64,000 nt of DNA from Ochrobactrum sp. RH2CCR150 (GTDB lineage Bacteria; Pseudomonadota; Alphaproteobacteria; Rhizobiales; Rhizobiaceae): assembly GCA_014138095.1 (NCBI GenBank), contig JACGXE010000001.1, positions 744,001 to 808,000 of the forward strand. The letters are read 5' to 3'. Every line of letters begins with the position of its first letter. Position 1 is the first letter of the stretch. The translations under genes were made by a program, and so were the position numbers. The notes beneath the pieces are model-generated. The model had not been told where the DNA came from. It did not search any database and worked only from the letters and a program-made list of their open reading frames with translations. This document shows, one piece after another, positions 52,367-60,813 of the stretch.

Positions 52367-53116
52367 GTGGCGAACGATCCGATCCATCAGTTCCAGATTT
52401 CTCGGTGGATTCCCATCGATGTAGGCGGCGTTGACCTGTCGTTCACGAATGTTTCGGCTTTCATGGTCGCAACTGTCGTGGTCGCTTCGGGCTTCCTTTA
52501 TCTGACGTCTTCGGGCCGCGGTCTTATCCCGACCCGTCTGCAGTCGGTTTCGGAAATGGCCTATGAATTTGTGGCGACAAGCCTCAGGGATTCGGCCGGA
52601 TCGAAGGGCATGAAGTTCTTCCCCTTCGTCTTCTCGCTGTTCATGTTCGTGCTGGTCGCGAATTTCATCGGTCTCTTCCCGTATTTCTACACTGTAACCA
52701 GCCAGATCATCGTGACGTTCGCTCTCGCGTGTCTGGTCATCGGTACGGTCATCATCTACGGTTTCTTCAAGCACGGTTTCGGCTTCCTCAAGCTGTTCGT
52801 ACCGAGCGGCGTTCCCGGCATTATCGTGCCGCTGGTTGTCGCCATTGAAATCATCTCGTTCCTGTCGCGTCCGATCAGCCTCTCAGTTCGTCTTTTCGCG
52901 AACATGCTCGCAGGCCACATCACGCTCAAGGTTTTTGCCGGCTTCGTTGTTTCGCTGGCAGCCCTTGGTCCGATCGGCGTCGGCGGCGCGGTCCTGCCGC
53001 TCATCATGACGGTTGCGATCACCGCACTCGAATTCCTCGTAGCCTTCCTCCAGGCCTACGTGTTTACCGTTCTCACCTGCATGTACATCAACGACGCAGT
53101 ACATCCGGGACACTGA
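52367..53116 (+). CDS. atpB: ATP synthase F0 subunit a
   Basis: 249 residues with about five membrane helices. The essential arginine is in [20 protein letters not shown]. Subunit a forms the two proton half-channels against the c ring. The start is a GTG ([20 protein letters not shown]) with GAGG five bases upstream. atpE follows 68 nt later. In this group the F1 genes lie elsewhere. Confidence 0.96.
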   Translation: MANDPIHQFQISRWIPIDVGGVDLSFTNVSAFMVATVVVASGFLYLTSSGRGLIPTRLQSVSEMAYEFVATSLRDSAGSKGMKFFPFVFSLFMFVLVANFIGLFPYFYTVTSQIIVTFALACLVIGTVIIYGFFKHGFGFLKLFVPSGVPGIIVPLVVAIEIISFLSRPISLSVRLFANMLAGHITLKVFAGFVVSLAALGPIGVGGAVLPLIMTVAITALEFLVAFLQAYVFTVLTCMYINDAVHPGH

Positions 53117-53184
53117 GTTCAAACCGGCGGGCGACCGCCAGAACTGAAATCCGCGCTTATATTTCAATCCAGAAGGAGCTTAAC

Positions 53185-53412
53185 ATGGAAGCGGAAGCAG
53201 CAAAGTACATCGGCGCCGGTCTCGCCTGTTTCGGTATGGCCGGTACGGCTCTCGGCCTCGGCAACATCTTCGGCCAATACCTCTCCGGCGCTCTGCGCAA
53301 CCCGTCCGCTGCTGACAGCCAGTTCGGCCGTCTGGTGTTCGGTTTCGCCGTTACGGAAGCTCTGGGCATCTTCTCGCTGCTCATCGCGCTTCTGCTCCTC
53401 TTCGCCGTCTAA
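53185..53412 (+). CDS. atpE: ATP synthase F0 subunit c
   Basis: 75 residues, a two-helix hairpin. Helix one is [20 protein letters not shown], the polar loop is ALRNPSA, and helix two carries the proton-binding carboxylate E58 in [19 protein letters not shown] precedes the ATG. It forms the rotor ring. A palindromic element lies between this gene and atpF2. Confidence 0.97.
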   Translation: MEAEAAKYIGAGLACFGMAGTALGLGNIFGQYLSGALRNPSAADSQFGRLVFGFAVTEALGIFSLLIALLLLFAV

Positions 53413-53494
53413 TAAACGGTTTAAGAGTCTGGCCTGCCGCGATCTGTATCTCGTAATGCAGCGCGGCTGGCCTTTGCATATGACGTCTGAGTAG

Positions 53495-53539
53495 GCATGA
53501 TCCCGGAAGACGGGAACCGGTTTTCGGATCAGATCATGC
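53495..53539. repeat. Palindromic element inside the atp operon
   Basis: GCATGATC (53495-53502) and GATCATGC (53532-53539) bracket CCCGGAAGACGGGAACCGG and TTTTCGGA. I know this layout as a dispersed element in Brucella-group genomes. It falls between atpE and atpF2, where it could tune RNA stability and subunit ratio. Confidence 0.65.
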
Positions 53540-53560
53540 TGGATTTAAGGGGAAATCTGG

Positions 53561-54178
53561 ATGTTCGTGTCCACGGCGTTTGCCCAAACCGCCACCGAAT
53601 CGCAACCGGCACCAGCTGCTGGCGAGCACGGCGCAGCCGATGCTGTGCACACCGAAACCGGGGTCGCGCACGATGCCGGACACGGCAGCGGCGTATTCCC
53701 TCCGTTCGATTCCACCCATTACGCCTCACAGGTTCTGTGGCTGGCGATCACGTTCGGTCTTTTCTATCTGTTCATGTCCCGCGTGGTTCTGCCGCGTATC
53801 GGCGGCGTGATCGAAACCCGTCGTGACCGTATTGCTCAGGATCTCGAGCAGGCTGCCCGTCTCAAGCAGGATGCCGACAACGCCATCGTTGCTTATGAGC
53901 AGGAATTGGCCCAGGCCCGCACCAAGGCTGCTTCGATTGCCGAAGCTGCTCGCGAAAAGGGCAAGGGCGAAGCAGACGCCGAGCGCGCTGCTGCTGAAGC
54001 CACTCTGGAAAGCAAGCTCAAGGAAGCCGAAGACCGCATCGCTGCGATCAAGGCCAAGGCCATGAGCGACGTCGGCACCATCGCCGAGGAAACCACGGCT
54101 GAAATCGTCGAACAGCTTCTGGGCACCAAAGCCGACAAGGCTTCGGTAACCGCCGCTGTCAAGGCCGCGAACGCCTGA
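53561..54178 (+). CDS. atpF2: ATP synthase F0 subunit b'
   Basis: 205 residues. The first 50 residues are alanine/histidine-rich and polar ([20 protein letters not shown]). One membrane helix ([20 protein letters not shown], about 60-80) is followed by a long amphipathic coiled coil ([20 protein letters not shown] onward). With AtpF it forms the heterodimeric stator stalk usual in alphaproteobacteria. The gene ends 10 nt before atpF. Confidence 0.94.
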   Translation: MFVSTAFAQTATESQPAPAAGEHGAADAVHTETGVAHDAGHGSGVFPPFDSTHYASQVLWLAITFGLFYLFMSRVVLPRIGGVIETRRDRIAQDLEQAARLKQDADNAIVAYEQELAQARTKAASIAEAAREKGKGEADAERAAAEATLESKLKEAEDRIAAIKAKAMSDVGTIAEETTAEIVEQLLGTKADKASVTAAVKAANA

Positions 54179-54188
54179 GGAGAGGTCA

Positions 54189-54668
54189 ATGGACGCTACA
54201 TTTTGGGCACTTGTTGGCCTCATCATCTTCCTGGCGATCCTCGCCTATTTGAAAGTTCCGGCTATGGTTGGCCGTTCGCTCGATGAGCGTGCAGACCACA
54301 TCAAGAAGGAACTGGAAGAGGCCCGTACGCTGCGTGAAGAAGCTCAGCAGCTTTTGGCCGAATACCATCGCAAGCGTAAGGAAGCCGAAAAGGAAGCAGG
54401 CGATATCGTCGCCGCTGCCGAACGCGAAGCCAAGGCTCTTCTCGAAGATGCCAAGCGTGCGACTGAAGAATATGTGGCCCGCCGTAACAAGTTGGCTGAA
54501 CAGAAGATCGCAACCGCTGAAGTCGACGCTATCAATGCCGTCCGTGCTTCGGCTGTGGATCTCGCTGTTGCCGCCGCTGGTAAGCTTGTCGCAGACAAGG
54601 TTGACACGAAGGTCTCCGGCGGTCTGTTCAAGGACGCACTGGTTCAGGTCAAGTCGAACATGAACTAA
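54189..54668 (+). CDS. atpF: ATP synthase F0 subunit b
   Basis: 159 residues. An N-terminal membrane helix (FWALVGLIIFLAILAYLKVP) is followed by a highly charged coiled coil (RADHIKKELEEARTLREEAQ) and a C-terminal helical segment. It forms the peripheral stalk with b'. AGGAGAGG precedes the ATG. It ends the operon, with a strong terminator 26 nt after the stop. Confidence 0.95.
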   Translation: MDATFWALVGLIIFLAILAYLKVPAMVGRSLDERADHIKKELEEARTLREEAQQLLAEYHRKRKEAEKEAGDIVAAAEREAKALLEDAKRATEEYVARRNKLAEQKIATAEVDAINAVRASAVDLAVAAAGKLVADKVDTKVSGGLFKDALVQVKSNMN

Positions 54669-54693
54669 GGTTTTCGCGACCGTTAGAGTTTTG

Positions 54694-54724
54694 AAATGCC
54701 GCCTGAAAGGGCGGCATTTTTGTT
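54694..54724 (+). terminator. Rho-independent terminator of the atp operon
   Basis: AAATGCCGCCT-GAA-AGGGCGGCATTTTTG forms a tight GC stem followed by a T tract. Confidence 0.93.
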
Positions 54725-55248
54725 TTGAACAGAGCTTTGAGCACGTCTCAAAGAGCGCGAAGTGCCTTTGCTGGGCCAGATAATACGTGCGTAAAAACAT
54801 AGTTGGAGCGTCACGACGTTCACCCTTCATTGAAGCCGCTCCGAGGCTTTGCGTACCGACACCGCACGCCAAGTGGTGGGTCGGAGCAGGCAGGCTGTGC
54901 GCAGATGCTCTGGAGCACACCCGAAAAGTTTCCGCCTGATCCATGGACATCCGACCTGCTTCAGCTCGATTAGATGTGCATTCAATGATCAGGGCATGTC
55001 GAACAATGCCAACGGATGCGGCGGCTGGCGCAGTCGTATCTAAGAACCTGTTCCAAAAGTCGCCTTGTGTGGCAGCAAATGGCAATTTGAGATTTGCTTT
55101 CGCATAATCTGAACCGAAAAGTCTGCAACTTTTCGGAATTATGCGAGGCTTCCGGTGCTTACGTACCTTTAGTACGCCCCGCTCCGGTACGCGAAAATTA
55201 CCATTTTCGCACACACATGCCGCTTTTTGATTCAGGCTCTGATACCGC
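54725..55248. repeat. Repeat-rich gap between atpF and rnhB
   Basis: This gap of more than 500 nt has no convincing gene. At 54736-54815 lies a dispersed element of the AGAGC...GCGTAAAAACA...GGAGCG class. At 55098-55146 a long hairpin forms from GCATAAT and ATTATGC outside CCGAAAAGT and ACTTTTCGG. Next to it, ACGTACCTTTAGTACG is another inverted repeat (near 55159-55174). The hairpins can end rnhB transcription. Confidence 0.6.
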
Positions 55249-55917
55249 TCAGCGGTGAGGTTCAAACCGTCCCTTGATCGGCGCGAAAGTGTAACGGTGA
55301 AGGCCGGGTACGGGGCCGTTACTTTCGATCGCCGTGCGGTGTCTGGCCGTTCCATAGCCCGCATGAACTTCCATGCCGTAGATGGCGTGGACGCTGCCTA
55401 CGCGTTCCATCATGCGATCCCGTGTCACCTTCGCGATAATAGAGGCTGCCGCAATCGACACCGAACGCTGATCACCCTTCACCAGGGCGGAGCCGGGGCA
55501 GGGAAGGCCGGTTGGTACATCACGACCGTCAACCAATGCATGGCAAGGCTGCAAGACGAGACCGTGCACAGCGCGGCGCATCGCTTCCAGCGCGGCTTTG
55601 CGAATATCTGTTGCGTCGATACTGCGCGCGCTGAGGCTCGCGACGGAAACACTCACGGCCTTGGTCAGAATGGTCTCATAGAGAGCATTGCGCTTGGCGG
55701 TATTTAGACGCTTGGAATCGTCCAGCCCGTCGGGAACATCGCTTGCGTCCAGCAGCACGGCGGCAGCTACGACCGGCCCGGCCAGAGGCCCACGCCCCGC
55801 TTCATCGATGCCGACAATGTGGCGAAGCCCACGCGCAAGAAGCTTCGCTTCTTCTGAGAAGTCTGGAGCCAGCGGAATATCGAAGAGAAGGGGAGAATCA
55901 GAAGCCGTGCGTTTCAT
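55249..55917 (-). CDS. rnhB: Ribonuclease HII
   Basis: 222 residues. The active-site motif is [20 protein letters not shown] (Asp and Glu), with further acidic ligands in [11 protein letters not shown] and in the segment [11 protein letters not shown]. It cuts RNA from RNA-DNA hybrids and removes single ribonucleotides. The length includes an N-terminal extension of about 30 residues common in this order. It stands alone between the repeat region and the radical SAM gene. Confidence 0.95.
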   Translation of the reverse strand: MKRTASDSPLLFDIPLAPDFSEEAKLLARGLRHIVGIDEAGRGPLAGPVVAAAVLLDASDVPDGLDDSKRLNTAKRNALYETILTKAVSVSVASLSARSIDATDIRKAALEAMRRAVHGLVLQPCHALVDGRDVPTGLPCPGSALVKGDQRSVSIAAASIIAKVTRDRMMERVGSVHAIYGMEVHAGYGTARHRTAIESNGPVPGLHRYTFAPIKGRFEPHR

Positions 55918-56156
55918 AAGGTGGCGATGTTCGCATTGCCCCCGATTCTCCGCAAGGTCCTGCCAAGAGGAATGGTGGCGGGAAGCAGGACCTTATCCGC
56001 CTGAGGGGACAGGCGGAAGCTGATTTGGACTTCGATCGCATCTTGATCTGATTGGATCAGACCAGCGCTCTAAGTCGCCTTACAGAGAGAATAATCTTGC
56101 TGATCTTCGTGCCTCACTCTGGTTCAATTGCGCTCTGGATTGCACTTTGTGTGGTG

Positions 56157-57329
56157 TCAAAACAATGACAGCTGCTTGCCGCCTTTCTGGACGGGTTCGA
56201 ACAGATCGGTGCGCAGGTGTTTGCGTTGTGTATTGATGCCGAGCTTACGGGCGGCCATTTCGAACCTGCGGCCGATCTGCCAGGCATAAGGGCCGGTGCC
56301 GCGCATCCGCTTGCTCCATTCGGCGTCGTAATCCTTGCCGTCGCGCATGGAGCGCACCAGCGACATCACATGCCGGTAGCGGTCCGGATAATTGCGCAGC
56401 AGCCAGTCCTTGAACAAGGGCGCCACTTCCAGCGGCAGGCGCAGCAGCACGTAACCAGCCTCGCGCGCACCCTGCGCATAAGCCGCGTCAAGAATACGTT
56501 CGATCTCGTGATCGTTGATGCCCGGAATGACGGGTCCCATCAACACTGAAGCTGGAATGCCCGCGTCGGTCAGCTTGCGGATTGCCTGAAGGCGCAGGCT
56601 TGGCGTGGACGCGCGCGGCTCCATCGTGCGCGCCAGATGTGCGTCCAGCGTCGTCACCGAAAGCGCAACCTTGGCGAGGCCCTTTTCGGCCATGCGGCTC
56701 AATATGTCGATGTCACGCACAACAAGGGCGGATTTCGTCACGATACCGACCGGGTGATTGGCCGCTTCCAGCACTTCGAGAATTTCACGCATGATGCGCC
56801 ATTTCTTCTCGATTGGCTGATACGGATCGGTATTGGTGCCGATGGCGATCGTCTTCGGCTGATAGCCTGCCTTGGCCAGTTCGCGCTCAAGCAGGCGCGG
56901 CGCATCCGGCTTGGCGAACAGGCGCGCCTCGAAATCGAGACCTGCCGACAGACCCATATAGCTATGCGTCGGGCGGGCGAAACAATAGATGCAGCCATGC
57001 TCGCAACCACGATAGGGATTGATCGAACGGTCGAAGCTGATGTCGGGTGAATCGTTGCGGGTGATGATCGTGCGCGGCTTCTCCACCTGAACATCGGTGT
57101 TGAAGGCAGGCAATTCCTCCAGCGTCGTCCAGCCGTCGTCGAAATCCTGGCGGGTGGTCGGCTCGAAGCGTCCCGTCGGATTGATGCCCGCACCACGCCC
57201 GCGCCGCCGGCTGTGATCAATGCGCAGACCCGCTTCGCTGACAAGCGCATTGGCATGCTCCGCACGGCCTGTGCCGAATGCGGCTATATCGGCCTGCTTG
57301 ATGATATCTGCGTGCTGGATCGCTGCCAT
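56157..57329 (-). CDS. PA0069-family radical SAM protein
   Basis: 390 residues. The cluster motif is NPYRGCEHGCIYCFARPTHS (Cx3Cx2C, as in SplB-like proteins). IAIGTNTDPYQPIEKKW and VTKSALVVRDIDIL follow in the TIM barrel. The function is not known, although the family is related to spore photoproduct lyases and may act in nucleic-acid repair. ATG 57329 has AGGGAG six bases upstream; the ATG at 57335 touches that site and is unlikely. Confidence 0.88.
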   Translation of the reverse strand: MAAIQHADIIKQADIAAFGTGRAEHANALVSEAGLRIDHSRRRGRGAGINPTGRFEPTTRQDFDDGWTTLEELPAFNTDVQVEKPRTIITRNDSPDISFDRSINPYRGCEHGCIYCFARPTHSYMGLSAGLDFEARLFAKPDAPRLLERELAKAGYQPKTIAIGTNTDPYQPIEKKWRIMREILEVLEAANHPVGIVTKSALVVRDIDILSRMAEKGLAKVALSVTTLDAHLARTMEPRASTPSLRLQAIRKLTDAGIPASVLMGPVIPGINDHEIERILDAAYAQGAREAGYVLLRLPLEVAPLFKDWLLRNYPDRYRHVMSLVRSMRDGKDYDAEWSKRMRGTGPYAWQIGRRFEMAARKLGINTQRKHLRTDLFEPVQKGGKQLSLF

Positions 57330-57513
57330 CTTCATCTCCCTGCGGAGCTTCAAAGCATGTCCGGATTAGCCTTTGATGGCTTGCAAGCGGCAATGCTTCT
57401 GGTAATTGTCCGACTCTGTCTGATGAATCTATTCCTATCCGATGAATTGGAACAAAGCAAGAACATACTGCGTTCTGCTTCCAGTTCACGCGGTGTTGAT
57501 ATATGAAGCGTCC

Positions 57514-58023
57514 ATGTTGTCCGTGATCATTGAAACACTGAATTCCGAAAAGCCTTTGGCGCACACACTGTCGGCGCTCGTGCCCGCCGTAGTGGAGGGG
57601 CTGGTGCGGCGTGTTCTGGTAATCGATGAAGGCTCTTCAGACGAAACCGCACTGGTTGCCATTGGCGCTGGATGCTCATTCAACGATGGTACGGATATGG
57701 AAGCAGCTCTCGGTGAGATCCGCACGCCATGGGTTCTGATTTTGGCTCCGGGAGCCGTACCGCAGGACGGCTGGGAACAAGTGGTTCGTCGCCATATCGA
57801 TGGCGCAAGCGGGCCTGCGCGGTTCGCGCCTGCCAGAGAGGGCAGGTTGGGCGGTCTGAAGACTGCATTGTTCGGCGGTGGGGCAGCGCTCGATGCCGGG
57901 CTTCTGGTTCGGCTGGAGGCGATCAAGCCGCTGCTGATCGACGGGATGGCTTTCGCGCAATTGCCGCGCCAGTTGAAGCCGGTGCGCCTCAAACATGGCA
58001 TCTATCCGCCAGAGCAGGATTAA
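57514..58023 (+). CDS. Small GT2-like protein
   Basis: 169 residues. The N-terminus MLSVIIETLNSEKPLAHTLS, then VRRVLVIDEGSSDETALVA and RTPWVLILAPGAVPQDGWEQ are the GT-A fold start of family 2 glycosyltransferases. A usual enzyme of this kind is 230 residues or more, and no clear DxD metal motif is visible, so it may be a reduced or inactive version. The strong terminator just after it shows a single-gene unit. No sugar genes flank it. Confidence 0.72.
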   Translation: MLSVIIETLNSEKPLAHTLSALVPAVVEGLVRRVLVIDEGSSDETALVAIGAGCSFNDGTDMEAALGEIRTPWVLILAPGAVPQDGWEQVVRRHIDGASGPARFAPAREGRLGGLKTALFGGGAALDAGLLVRLEAIKPLLIDGMAFAQLPRQLKPVRLKHGIYPPEQD

Positions 58024-58035
58024 AATCCAAAACAG

Positions 58036-58065
58036 AAAAAGGCGAAGCCGGAGCTTCGCCTTTTT
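58036..58065. terminator. Bidirectional Rho-independent terminator
   Basis: AAAAAGGCGAAGC-CGGA-GCTTCGCCTTTTT is a near-perfect stem with A and T tracts. It ends the GT2-like gene and can also end the convergent small secreted protein gene. Confidence 0.92.
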
Positions 58066-58094
58066 GCAAGATAACAGCTTTCGCTCTATCTTGA

Positions 58095-58325
58095 TTAGTT
58101 CTGGTAGCTCGAAGGCGAAGCGTCGCCAAAACGATGAGCCGAACCATCCTGATAGGTCGAACCCGTATTGATCGTAGCGGTTGCGGTATGATCAACGGTC
58201 TGCGAAGTAACCGGCGTGCGGTCGTTTGCATAAAGATCGGCAGGTTCGCCAACATGTGGGTTTTCAGCGAAAGCAGCGCCGGCGCTAAGAGCAACGGCAA
58301 CGGCAGCGAGAGCAAACTTATTCAT
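58095..58325 (-). CDS. Small secreted protein, paralogue 1
   Basis: 76 residues: signal peptide MNKFALAAVAVALSAGAAFA, then a mature part of about 56 residues with ENPHVGEPADLYANDRTPVT and the C-terminal HRFGDASPSSYQN. It is one of three tandem copies. There are no cysteines, so no disulfides. AAAGGA is eight bases before the ATG at 58325; an in-frame ATG six bases earlier is badly spaced. The layout recalls the short DUF680-like exported proteins of Rhizobiales, but that link is a guess. No function is known. Confidence 0.82.
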   Translation of the reverse strand: MNKFALAAVAVALSAGAAFAENPHVGEPADLYANDRTPVTSQTVDHTATATINTGSTYQDGSAHRFGDASPSSYQN

Positions 58326-58463
58326 TTTCATATTCCTTTAAAGATCGCCCTTCGGATGGTGCCCGAACCAATCGGGAAGCAAGTAAGGGCACCCGGGTGG
58401 CTAAGGCACCATCCTTCGGGGAGATAACTGTTGGAGCCGTGTTTGTTATCGAGGCCCGGCCTT

Positions 58464-58490
58464 GGGCGTCAGCGTTTGTGCGCGACGCCC
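58464..58490. other. Hairpin between small-secreted paralogues 1 and 2
   Basis: GGGCGTC and GACGCCC with inner GCG/CGC pairs form a ten-base stem downstream of paralogue 2 on the minus strand. No T tract follows. Confidence 0.5.
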
Positions 58491-58509
58491 GTTATGCGAT
58501 TAGGCTGGA

Positions 58510-58740
58510 TTAGTTCCGGTAGCTCGAAGGCGAAGCATCGCCAAAACGGTTTGCAGAACCATCCTGGGAAACCGAACCCGATTGGATCGTGGCGGTTGCG
58601 GTACGATCAACGGTCTGCGAAGCAACCGGGGTGCGGTCGTTTGCATAGAGGTTTTCAGGTTCGCCAACATGTGGGTTTTCAGCGAAAGCAGCACCAGCGG
58701 TCAGAGCGAGGGCAGCAGCAGCAAGAACAAGCTTCTTCAT
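58510..58740 (-). CDS. Small secreted protein, paralogue 2
   Basis: 76 residues: signal peptide MKKLVLAAAALALTAGAAFA, then ENPHVGEPENLYANDRTPVA and the C-terminal NRFGDASPSSYRN. It is very close to its two neighbours in the mature part, including the DRTATATI core. AAAGGAATACGAAA before the ATG gives the ribosome site, which is also the same in paralogue 1. The duplicated unit includes the downstream hairpin and part of the leader, so it arose by tandem copying. Confidence 0.82.
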   Translation of the reverse strand: MKKLVLAAAALALTAGAAFAENPHVGEPENLYANDRTPVASQTVDRTATATIQSGSVSQDGSANRFGDASPSSYRN

Positions 58741-58883
58741 TTTCGTATTCCTTTATAAAATTGCCGCGCGAATGACACCCATTCACTGGGGCCTGTTCGG
58801 GGCGCCCGGTTGGCTAAAATGCCATCCATCGGGGAGGGGGATTGAACAGAAGGCCGGGATTGCTTGGGAGGGTTCCGGCCTGT

Positions 58884-58912
58884 GGGCGTCAGCGGCATTT
58901 TGCGCGACGCCC
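58884..58912. other. Hairpin between small-secreted paralogues 2 and 3
   Basis: GGGCGTC (58884-58890) and GACGCCC (58906-58912) repeat the hairpin seen at 58464-58490 in the same relative place, downstream of paralogue 3 on the minus strand. Confidence 0.5.
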
Positions 58913-58931
58913 ATAATGCGGTCAGGCTATC

Positions 58932-59171
58932 TTAGTTCTCAAAGCTCGAAGGCGAAGCATCGCCAAAGCGGTTTGCAGAACCATCCTGTGAAACCATACC
59001 CCTGTGGGTAGCGTTGATCGTTGCGGTTGCAGTGTGATCAACGGTCTGTGCAGCAACCGGAGTACGGTCGTTTGCATAAAGGTTTTCAGGTTCGCCAACA
59101 TATGGGTTTTCAGCGAAAGCAGCGCCGGCGCTTAGAGCGAGGGCGGCAGCAGCAAGAACAATCTTTTTCAT
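58932..59171 (-). CDS. Small secreted protein, paralogue 3
   Basis: 79 residues: signal peptide MKKIVLAAAALALSAGAAFA, then ENPYVGEPENLYANDRTPVA and the C-terminal NRFGDASPSSFEN. It differs from paralogue 2 mainly by a short insertion (THRGM) before SQDGSANRFGD. AAGGAGATAGGAA precedes the ATG. It is the first copy in transcription order. A hairpin in its leader (59192-59218) has GGAGCGGCG opposite CGTCGCTCC. Confidence 0.82.
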   Translation of the reverse strand: MKKIVLAAAALALSAGAAFAENPYVGEPENLYANDRTPVAAQTVDHTATATINATHRGMVSQDGSANRFGDASPSSFEN

Positions 59172-59573
59172 TTCCTATCTCCTTGGAAATTGGAGCGGCG
59201 TTTCTTTTTCGTCGCTCCGATGCACCTGAAATGGGTGACAGTGGAGAAAAGTTCCAGTCACGAAAATGTTTTATTAATCACACATTCGTGCTCGTTAATA
59301 TTCGGAAACATTCAGAGATTAGAAAAATATGTTATTTAAAACAATATGTTGATTGATATACCAGCATTCACGTGTCTGTTATATGACGGTTTTTGTTCAT
59401 AAATCGCGAACAGAGTGTACGTGTTTATTGTCCAATCAGAGTGAACAATAGCTAGCTTCTGAATAGGATGGTATCGACTGTGGCCGGAATGAGGTTTTCT
59501 TCGGGCGGCCCGAAGGTTGCCGCGTCGTTGCGATTCACAGTGAATCAGCATGGGCTCGATAAGGTTGCCAGCT
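59172..59573. other. Gap upstream of the small secreted genes, no gene seen
   Basis: 402 nt. Besides the leader hairpin at 59192-59218, it is AT-rich between about 59255 and 59420, where the promoter of the small secreted genes should lie. No convincing open frame was found. Confidence 0.45.
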
Positions 59574-60482
59574 TTAAGAGGCGGCTGTGCCGGTGGCGAT
59601 GACAAACCAGCCCGGCTTTTCGGCGCGGATTTGGGCTGCTGCTGCCTGCAAGGCATGATCATCGGCGAAGATTGCGAAGCAGGTCGCGCCGGAACCCGAC
59701 ATCTGGGCGTAAAGCGCATCGCTGGCGCGCAGCAAGGCGAGCTTGTCGCCGATCTGCGGGGCGAGGCCAAGTGCTGGCGACAGAAGATCGTTGCGGGTGG
59801 CGCCAAGATAATGGCAGAGCGCACCGAGTTCGCTTTGCCCGGGCGGCAGCAAGGCGGGATTGTCCCGCTTGTCGAGGGCGCGGAATACGTCGGGTGTGGC
59901 AAGCGCCGTACCGTCATTGACGAGCAGCAGCGGCAGGGCCGGAAGTCCGGTAACGGGGGCGAGGTCTTCGCCGATGCCGCGCGCCGTCAGCGGCGTGCCA
60001 TGCGCCGCACCGTGCAGGCACATGGGCAAATCAGCGCCGAGCACCAGGCCGAGGACCGCCAGCGTGTCGAAGTCACAATTCAGCGCCCACAGCGTGTCGA
60101 GGGCAAGCAAGGTCGCCGCCGCATCGCTGGAACCACCGCCAATGCCCGACGCGATGGGCAGGTTTTTTTCAAGATGAATGGCAACGGGCGGCAGATCGCA
60201 GGCGGCATGCGCCCGCAACGCATCGCGTGCCTTGAGCACCAGATTACCACCATCCAGAGGGACAGAAGAGGCGAAAGGTCCACTGACCGTGAACTCGTCT
60301 TCCGTCGCATCGGCAACTGTGATCGTGTCGCCAAAGCGGGCAAAGGCCACCAGCATGTCGAGCAGATGATAGCCGTCTTCACGCCGCCCGGTGACGTGCA
60401 GCGCGAGGTTGATTTTCGCCGGGGCAAGACGGGTAACAGACCGGCTGGCAACAGGCCGGGCGCGCAACAGAGTGTCGGTCAT
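59574..60482 (-). CDS. ispE: 4-diphosphocytidyl-2-C-methyl-D-erythritol kinase
   Basis: 302 residues, a GHMP kinase of the non-mevalonate isoprenoid pathway. The first motif is [20 protein letters not shown], the ATP loop is [17 protein letters not shown] and the third motif is [15 protein letters not shown]. It phosphorylates CDP-methylerythritol. [10 protein letters not shown] at 60482 is the likely start; the frame stays open upstream over another gene. It lies 14 nt after the small membrane-protein gene on the same strand. Confidence 0.94.
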   Translation of the reverse strand: MTDTLLRARPVASRSVTRLAPAKINLALHVTGRREDGYHLLDMLVAFARFGDTITVADATEDEFTVSGPFASSVPLDGGNLVLKARDALRAHAACDLPPVAIHLEKNLPIASGIGGGSSDAAATLLALDTLWALNCDFDTLAVLGLVLGADLPMCLHGAAHGTPLTARGIGEDLAPVTGLPALPLLLVNDGTALATPDVFRALDKRDNPALLPPGQSELGALCHYLGATRNDLLSPALGLAPQIGDKLALLRASDALYAQMSGSGATCFAIFADDHALQAAAAQIRAEKPGWFVIATGTAAS

Positions 60483-60496
60483 CGAGGTTAAGCGGA

Positions 60497-60682
60497 TCAG
60501 TCTTTCTTGACGTAATATTCGCCGGTTTTCGGATCCTGCACCAGCGTGCCGTTTGCACGGTTCTGCGCTTCCTTCTCGGCCTGACGGACACGCTGCGAAA
60601 CACGAGTAGCCTCGCGCTTGAACGAGCGGTAGCCATACCAAGCGGCGATGGCGATCAGCAGCAGAAAAATGAGCTGTGGCAT
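60497..60682 (-). CDS. Small membrane protein, unknown function
   Basis: 61 residues. One N-terminal helix ([20 protein letters not shown]) is followed by a basic amphipathic segment ([20 protein letters not shown]) and the tail [15 protein letters not shown]. The tail DPKTGEYY is common in small rhizobial membrane proteins that sit by ispE. AAGGGA seven bases before the ATG at 60682 supports the start. It is probably cotranscribed with ispE. No function is known. Confidence 0.78.
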   Translation of the reverse strand: MPQLIFLLLIAIAAWYGYRSFKREATRVSQRVRQAEKEAQNRANGTLVQDPKTGEYYVKKD

Positions 60683-60813
60683 GGCCAAATCCCTTCGGCT
60701 TGCGCATTGGCCCGCAAGGTTTGCCCCGGCATATGCGCATGATGTGTGTGTGCGGGCGCGCCCTGATTGCGCCCTGTCATTTCTGACATCCTATCACGTT
60801 AAACCGTGATGTT

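Noticed and set aside
54186..55364. A 392-codon minus-strand frame across atpF and the following gap
   Set aside because: It runs through a terminator, repeats and the end of rnhB, and has no domain.
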